Below are positions 59,044 to 64,000 of a DNA stretch of 64,000 nt, piece by piece. Made by a program: the position numbers and the translations under genes. How positions within the stretch are numbered: the stretch's first letter is position 1; each line of letters opens with the position of its first letter. The notes under the pieces were generated by a model, which did not search any database, had not been told where the DNA came from, and saw nothing but the letters and a program-made list of their open reading frames with translations. The DNA comes from Rhizobium etli 8C-3 (GTDB lineage: Bacteria; Pseudomonadota; Alphaproteobacteria; Rhizobiales; Rhizobiaceae), in assembly GCF_001908375.1 (NCBI RefSeq), contig NZ_CP017241.1, positions 1,677,001 to 1,741,000 of the forward strand. The letters run 5' to 3'.

Positions 59044-59376
59044 TTAGATCGAGAAGCTGGTGCCGCAGCCGCAGCTTGCAACTGCATTCGGGTTCTTGAT
59101 CTGGAAGGATTGACCGAGAAGGTTGTCGACGAAGTCGATTTCCGAGCCTGCCATATAGACCAGCGACAGGCTATCGATCAGTACCTTGGCGTTGTTCTTC
59201 TCGATGACGATGTCATCGTCCCGGGCATCGCCGGTAAGATCGAACTTATATGAAAAACCCGAGCAGCCGCCGCCTTCGACGGAAACGCGCAGCGCGTTCT
59301 TGCCGGACTCTGCACCGACGATCGCCGCGATTCGTTTTGCCGCCGCGTCGGAAAGGGTTACACTTGTATCCGTCAT
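59044..59376 (-). CDS. erpA: Iron-sulfur cluster insertion protein (ErpA/IscA family)
   Basis: 110-residue A-type carrier. Three conserved cysteines C38 (GGGCSG), C102 and C104 (SCGCGTSF) hold the [Fe-S] cluster; SLVYMAGSEIDFVDNLLGQS is the family core. Start at 59376 with CAGGAGGAAAC upstream; the ATG at 59397 is out of place. Passes clusters to target proteins. Single gene between xthA and dgt. Naming as erpA rather than iscA is by likeness to rhizobial proteins of this type. Confidence 0.9.
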   Translation of the reverse strand: MTDTSVTLSDAAAKRIAAIVGAESGKNALRVSVEGGGCSGFSYKFDLTGDARDDDIVIEKNNAKVLIDSLSLVYMAGSEIDFVDNLLGQSFQIKNPNAVASCGCGTSFSI

Positions 59377-59598
59377 GTTTCCTCCTGCCGGGGTCAAGAT
59401 CCGGAGAGAATTGATACCGGCCGATGAAACGTCAAACGGCTGATATCAAAAGAATTTACCACACGCGTTGCCAAAACGCATTATTCGGCAAAGCAGTTAA
59501 GAAAGGGCCTCTTTGCCGTTTATATTGGCTATAGGTATGAAGAGCGCGATGCGGCGTCAATGGGCGTGGTGTTGCGCGGTGTTGAATGACGGTGAAAA

Positions 59599-60816
59599 AT
59601 GAAGATCGACAGGCAGGCGTTGGGTTTCGGAAATGGCGAACGGGCAACCTATGCGGCAGATCCATGGACGACGCGCGGAAGGCTCTATGTCGAAAGCTCC
59701 AGCCCGACGCGTTCGGAATTTCAGCGCGATCGCGACCGCATTGTCCATACGACGGCGTTTCGCCGTCTGAAGCACAAGACGCAGGTCTTCATCGCGCAGG
59801 ACGGCGATCATTATCGCACGCGCCTGACGCACACGATCGAGGTCGCCCAGATCGCCCGTGCGCTGGCGCGCGCTCTCAAGCTTGACGAGGATCTGGCGGA
59901 GGGCGTGGCGCTCGTCCACGACTTTGGCCACACGCCTTTCGGCCATACCGGGGAGGACGCGCTGCACGAGGTGCTCCTGCCCTATGGCGGCTTCGACCAT
60001 AACGCCCAGTCGCTCCGCATCGTCACCAAGCTGGAACGGCGCTATGCCGAATTCGACGGCATCAACCTGACCTGGGAGAGCCTAGAGGGCCTCGTGAAGC
60101 ACAATGGGCCGCTGCTGAAGAAGGACGGGCAGGGCACGCGGGGACCCGTGCCGCAGCCGATCCTCGACTATTGCGAAATCCACGACCTCGAACTTGCGAC
60201 TTTCGCCAGCCTCGAAGCGCAGGTGGCAGCGATCGCCGACGACATAGCCTATAACACCCATGACATAGACGACGGTCTTCGCTCGGGCTACTTGACGTTC
60301 GAGATGCTGGAGGAAATTCCGTTCCTCGCCGGGCTGATGGACGAGGTCCGCGAGCGCTACCCCCATCTTGAGAAGAGCCGTTTCACGCATGAGATCATGC
60401 GCCGGCAGATTACGCGCATGGTCGAGGATGTGATTGCCGTCGCACAAAAGCGCCTGAGTGAGGTGAAACCGAAAAGCGTCAAGGATGTACGCGAGGCCGG
60501 CAAGGTGATCGCAACCTTTTCGGAGGCGATGTCGCAGACCGACAAGCAGATCAAGCAGATGCTCTTCAAGCGCATCTACCGCCATCCCGACATCATGCGG
60601 ATCCGCGCAGGCGCCGCAAAGATCGTCACCGATCTTTTTGCCGCCTACATGGCCAATCCGAAGGAGATGCAGAGCCATTACTGGGTTGATCATATTACAG
60701 GCCTTGCCGATGCGCCGAAAGCCCGCCACGTCGGCGATTACCTGGCGGGGATGACCGACACCTATGCAATCAGCGCCCACAGGCGATTGTTTGACCGCAC
60801 TCCGGATTTGCGATAG
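59599..60816 (+). CDS. dgt: Deoxyguanosinetriphosphate triphosphohydrolase-like protein
   Basis: 405 residues, HD-domain dNTPase. [35 protein letters not shown] (first His) and [18 protein letters not shown] (HD and further metal ligands) are intact, then [20 protein letters not shown] (final Asp). It hydrolyses dNTPs to nucleoside and triphosphate, tuning dNTP pools. Placed directly before argS, as in other Rhizobiaceae (53 bp between). Confidence 0.94.
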   Translation: MKIDRQALGFGNGERATYAADPWTTRGRLYVESSSPTRSEFQRDRDRIVHTTAFRRLKHKTQVFIAQDGDHYRTRLTHTIEVAQIARALARALKLDEDLAEGVALVHDFGHTPFGHTGEDALHEVLLPYGGFDHNAQSLRIVTKLERRYAEFDGINLTWESLEGLVKHNGPLLKKDGQGTRGPVPQPILDYCEIHDLELATFASLEAQVAAIADDIAYNTHDIDDGLRSGYLTFEMLEEIPFLAGLMDEVRERYPHLEKSRFTHEIMRRQITRMVEDVIAVAQKRLSEVKPKSVKDVREAGKVIATFSEAMSQTDKQIKQMLFKRIYRHPDIMRIRAGAAKIVTDLFAAYMANPKEMQSHYWVDHITGLADAPKARHVGDYLAGMTDTYAISAHRRLFDRTPDLR

Positions 60817-60869
60817 GCAGCGGGCGCCGCGGCAGGAGTTGCGGCAGAGCCTATGCATGGAAGAGTGCG

Positions 60870-62627
60870 ATGAACCTTTTTACCGACTTCGAAGCCAGGA
60901 TTAAGAACGCCCTTGAACGGATTGATATCGTCAAGGAAAAGCGATCCGAGCTCGATTTCGGGCGCATCGCCGTCGAACCGCCTCGTGATGCAAGCCACGG
61001 CGATGTCGCGACCAATGCCGCCATGGTGCTGGCAAAGCCGCTGGGGACCAATCCGCGCGCGCTCGCCGAAATCATCATCGCCAAGTTGAAAGAAGATGCC
61101 GACGTCGCCGACGTCTCCGTCGCTGGCCCCGGCTTCATCAACATCAGGCTTTCCATCGGCTACTGGCAGCGCTTGCTTGCTTCGATCATCGAGGCCGGAA
61201 CCGATTACGGCCGCTCGAAGCTTGGCGCCGGCAAGAAGGTGAATGTCGAATATGTCTCGGCAAATCCGACCGGCCCGATGCATGTCGGCCATTGCCGCGG
61301 CGCCGTGGTCGGAGACGCGCTGGCCAATCTGCTTGCCTTCGCAGGCTATGCCGTCGAGAAGGAATACTACATCAACGATGCCGGCTCTCAGATTGACGTG
61401 CTGGCCCGCTCGGTCTTCCTGCGCTACCGCGAAGCGCTCGGCGAAAGCATCGGCGATATCCCGCCCGGCCTTTATCCCGGCGACTACCTGATCCCGGTCG
61501 GAAAATCGCTTGCTGGCGACTATGGCGTGCGGCTGCACAACATGCCGGAAGAGCAGTGGATGCCGATCGTCAAGGATCGTACGATCGACGCGATGATGAC
61601 GATGATCCGCGAGGATCTCGCAGCCCTCAACGTGCATCACGACGTCTTCTTTTCTGAGCGGAAGCTGCATGATGCCGGCGCTGCCGCGATCCGCACCGCG
61701 ATCAATGACCTGACCTTCAAGGGCTTTGTCTACAAGGGCGCGCTGCCGCCGCCGAAGGGGCAGGTGCCGGAAGACTGGGAAGACCGCGAGCAGACGCTCT
61801 TCCGCTCGACGGAAGTCGGCGACGACATGGATCGCCCGCTTATCAAGTCGGATGGCTCCTACACCTATTTCGCCGCGGACGTCGCCTATTTCAAGAACAA
61901 GTTCGATCGCGGCTTCGACGAAATGATCTATGTGCTCGGCGCCGACCACGGTGGATACGTGAAGCGCCTGGAGGCCGTGGCCCGCGCCGTTTCCGAAGGC
62001 AAATCGAAGCTCACCGTTCTGCTTTGCCAGCTCGTCAAGCTCTTCCGCAACGGCGAGCCGGTGAAGATGTCGAAGCGCTCGGGCGACTTCGTGACGCTGC
62101 GCGACGTGGTCGAGGAAGTCGGCCGTGATTCGGTTCGCTTCATGATGCTCTACCGCAAGAATTCCGAGCCGCTCGACTTCGATTTCGCCAAGGTAACGGA
62201 GCATTCGAAAGACAATCCGGTCTTTTACGTGCAGTATGCGCATGCCCGCTGCATGTCGGTTTTCCGCCAGGCGAGGGAGGCGTTTCCGGACCTTGACGTA
62301 TCGCCCGCAGACCTTGCGGGAGCGGTCCTAGGCGTCTCTGATCCCACGGAATTGCAGCTGGTTGCGAAGGCTGCAGAATTCCCGCGCATCGTCGAATCGG
62401 CGGCACAGTCGCAGGAGCCCCATCGCATCGCGTTTTACCTGTATGATCTGGCAAGTTTCTTCCACGCGCACTGGAATAAAGGTAAAGATCAAACGGAATT
62501 ACGATTTGTTAACGATAAGAACCGAGAATCGAGTATTGCCAGACTTGGGCTGGTGTATGCTGTCGCTTCGGTTTTGAAGTCGGGACTTGCCATTACAGGC
62601 ACTGCCGCACCGGATGAAATGCGATAA
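60870..62627 (+). CDS. argS: Arginyl-tRNA synthetase
   Basis: 585-residue class Ia synthetase. HIGH motif as HVGH (138-141) in [20 protein letters not shown]; a KMSK-like [14 protein letters not shown]-terminal DALR anticodon domain ([20 protein letters not shown]). Length is normal (577 in E. coli). It lies between dgt and the SPOR-type gene. Confidence 0.97.
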   Translation: MNLFTDFEARIKNALERIDIVKEKRSELDFGRIAVEPPRDASHGDVATNAAMVLAKPLGTNPRALAEIIIAKLKEDADVADVSVAGPGFINIRLSIGYWQRLLASIIEAGTDYGRSKLGAGKKVNVEYVSANPTGPMHVGHCRGAVVGDALANLLAFAGYAVEKEYYINDAGSQIDVLARSVFLRYREALGESIGDIPPGLYPGDYLIPVGKSLAGDYGVRLHNMPEEQWMPIVKDRTIDAMMTMIREDLAALNVHHDVFFSERKLHDAGAAAIRTAINDLTFKGFVYKGALPPPKGQVPEDWEDREQTLFRSTEVGDDMDRPLIKSDGSYTYFAADVAYFKNKFDRGFDEMIYVLGADHGGYVKRLEAVARAVSEGKSKLTVLLCQLVKLFRNGEPVKMSKRSGDFVTLRDVVEEVGRDSVRFMMLYRKNSEPLDFDFAKVTEHSKDNPVFYVQYAHARCMSVFRQAREAFPDLDVSPADLAGAVLGVSDPTELQLVAKAAEFPRIVESAAQSQEPHRIAFYLYDLASFFHAHWNKGKDQTELRFVNDKNRESSIARLGLVYAVASVLKSGLAITGTAAPDEMR

Positions 62628-62688
62628 CGTCACCATTTCCCCACATTGCGCTGGCATTTGACCGCGTGGGTTTACGGGTGGGATGAGT

Positions 62689-64000
62689 ATGGCTGACAAA
62701 CAACTGGCGTATGATACGCGAAAGAAGACGGAGCTTTTCGACGAGGGCGATCCGCTGGCTGAGCTTGCGCGTATCGTAGGCTTCGAGCCGCGTGTGGCTG
62801 CCAATACGGTTCCTGAGGTGCCCCGGCAGGAGCCGGCCCTCAATCTCGAGGACGAGCTTCTCCGCGAATTCGAGCGTTTCGACGCTCCGCGGCCGCTTGC
62901 AGGCCTCGATCGTCCGGCCGAACCTGCCGCCGAGGAATATGACTATCCCGCATCCGATGCCATCGTCGAGCCGGATCCTGTCGATCCGCCGGCTGCCACT
63001 TCGCCCGGCTGGCATGGGGCCGAGATGCTTTCCGCCGCCGATTGGGCCGCGCCCCAAGTGTCCGAACCGGTTTCCGGTGGCGCCCGTGATCTGATCGAGG
63101 AGCTTGAGCTTTCGATCGGCGGTCCCACGGTTCAGATTCCGCAGGCTTCAACCCCTGCCAGGGCGCCGCAATGGTCAGCTGCCAGCATCAAGCTTCCGCT
63201 TGCAAACTTCCATGCCGCTCGTCGCGACGAGCTTGTTGAATCGCCCGCAAAAGCCGCCGCACCTGTCGACGCGCTCGCCGTTCCCGAACAGCAGCTCGAG
63301 CCATTTGGGCAGGTTCAGCCGGTTATCCGGCCCGAACCGGCGATGGAGCCGGTTGCCTTTGATCCGGCCGAGGAATTCGAAGCGACAGCTCCGCAAGGCT
63401 TTCCGGCCGAACTCGATCGCCATGACGAGGTGGTCATGGACGAATCGCCAGCCCAGGAAATGCTCGCGCCGGTCGAGGCGCCGGTTTTGATGGAGCCGCG
63501 GGTTGAAGCTGAACCCTTCGATCTGGTTGCTGCCGCAACGGAAGGCGTCGTACAGGCGGACGCCGCGCTGACTGAAGCGCCTTTCGAAAACCAGCCGATC
63601 GCCTTCGAGTTCGATGATCTGCTGGCCGACGTCTCCCGTTATCCGGTTCCTGAGCGTCTGGCCTCTGCGCCCGTGGAGCCGAAGGCGGCGCCTTTCGAAC
63701 AGTGGGAGCCTCTGGTCGTCGCGTCCGCTGCTGCTGCACCTGTCGCCGCTCCGGTGGCCGTTGCACCTGTCGCCGCTCCGGTTGACGTTGCACCTGTCGC
63801 CGCTCCGATTGACGTTGCTCCTGCCGCCGTCCCGGTTGACGTTGCTCCTGCCGCCGTCCCGGTGGACGTTGCTCCTGCCGCTGCCGAACCACCCGCTGTG
63901 GCCGCAACTGCTATCGAGGATGCTGACAGCGAAGATCCGTTTGCCGGCCACGATTTCGAACTCGATCTCGAAGGTATCGAACTCGAACTCGCCGATCTGG
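62689..64000 (+). CDS. Probable SPOR-domain cell-division-type protein, cut at the window end
   Basis: 437 codons seen. The N-terminus MADKQLAYDTRKKTELFDEG then DPLAELARIVGFEP matches the protein that follows argS in Rhizobiaceae and carries a C-terminal SPOR (peptidoglycan-binding) domain, which would lie beyond the window. The seen part is acidic, Pro/Ala/Glu-rich and disordered, including a 27-bp tandem repeat at 63733-63885. No membrane helix yet; it should come later. Start at 62689 or two codons upstream; GGGTGGG precedes. Confidence 0.75.
   Translation, partial: MADKQLAYDTRKKTELFDEGDPLAELARIVGFEPRVAANTVPEVPRQEPALNLEDELLREFERFDAPRPLAGLDRPAEPAAEEYDYPASDAIVEPDPVDPPAATSPGWHGAEMLSAADWAAPQVSEPVSGGARDLIEELELSIGGPTVQIPQASTPARAPQWSAASIKLPLANFHAARRDELVESPAKAAAPVDALAVPEQQLEPFGQVQPVIRPEPAMEPVAFDPAEEFEATAPQGFPAELDRHDEVVMDESPAQEMLAPVEAPVLMEPRVEAEPFDLVAAATEGVVQADAALTEAPFENQPIAFEFDDLLADVSRYPVPERLASAPVEPKAAPFEQWEPLVVASAAAAPVAAPVAVAPVAAPVDVAPVAAPIDVAPAAVPVDVAPAAVPVDVAPAAAEPPAVAATAIEDADSEDPFAGHDFELDLEGIELELADL
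63733..63885 (+). repeat. 27-bp tandem repeat, about 5.7 copies, within the SPOR-type gene
   Basis: Five full units and one partial encode VAPVAAPVD-like peptides (for example VAPVAAPVD, VAPVAAPID, VAPAAVPVD twice). Copies differ at few bases, such as GCACCTGTC versus GCTCCTGCC, and neighbours are most alike, which points to recent slippage. Likely a flexible, length-variable spacer. Confidence 0.88.

Noticed and set aside
60762..62243. 493-codon minus-strand frame
   Set aside because: Antisense to argS (HVGH and KMSK motifs on the plus strand).
63733..63885. CRISPR-like repeat
   Set aside because: Units are contiguous, in frame, without spacers, and code for a Pro/Ala spacer.

Overview
The window is chromosomal DNA of a member of the Rhizobiaceae, most likely Rhizobium. 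Evidence: a recognisable exoR (periplasmic regulator of succinoglycan and motility), the alphaproteobacterial popZ-valS pair, a B12-dependent class II ribonucleotide reductase, the dgt-argS-SPOR-type gene order, tRNA genes with encoded CCA, and GC-rich coding with good Shine-Dalgarno sites. Both ends are cut inside genes: nrdJ at the left and a Pro/Ala-rich SPOR-type protein at the right.

Layout. 1-11.9 kb: nrdJ with an NrdR box, a secreted sensor-like protein, xanthine phosphoribosyltransferase, a tandem universal stress protein, a CinA-type protein, small membrane and lipoproteins, tRNA-Leu(TAA), VanZ-like protein, threonine dehydratase, HlyU-like protein, a diguanylate cyclase and a VOC protein. 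12.0-18.4 kb is accessory-looking: a decayed IS110-family transposase, then three divergent regulator/enzyme pairs (TetR with a DHFR-like reductase, HxlR with an F420-type oxidoreductase, LysR with an azoreductase), each with inverted repeats between the partners. 18.4-32.2 kb: periplasmic cyclic-nucleotide phosphodiesterase, PilZ protein, DMT transporter, Lrp/alanine dehydrogenase pair, a four-gene run cysK-alaX-sseA-GNAT, an SDR lacking its catalytic lysine, tRNA-Asn, and small membrane or secreted proteins separated by decayed DNA.

32.2-48.0 kb is an integrated element of 15.7 kb bounded by a perfect 47-bp repeat of the 3' part of tRNA-Cys(GCA). It has a tyrosine integrase, an excisionase-like protein, a ribbon-helix-helix regulator over three copies of a 13-bp palindrome, an XRE regulator facing a tandem pair of Tat-signal paralogues, iteron-like repeats beside a winged-helix protein, a MazF/PemK-type protein, a serine recombinase, and a short morphogenesis run (small-terminase-like, TerL, four unknown proteins, HK97 gp10-like, tape measure). 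No portal, capsid, protease, baseplate, holin or lysin gene is visible. It is either a remnant prophage or a phage satellite that carries its own packaging motor and tape measure; this is the most interesting part of the window.

48.0-64.0 kb returns to core genes: small secreted and membrane proteins, a winged-helix protein, isoaspartyl methyltransferase, popZ, valS, a FadL-type porin with a probable TTG start, an IS3-type transposase remnant, exoR with a short overlapping gene upstream, xthA, erpA, dgt, argS and the truncated SPOR-type gene. All assignments rest on reading the translated sequence by eye; no database search was run.
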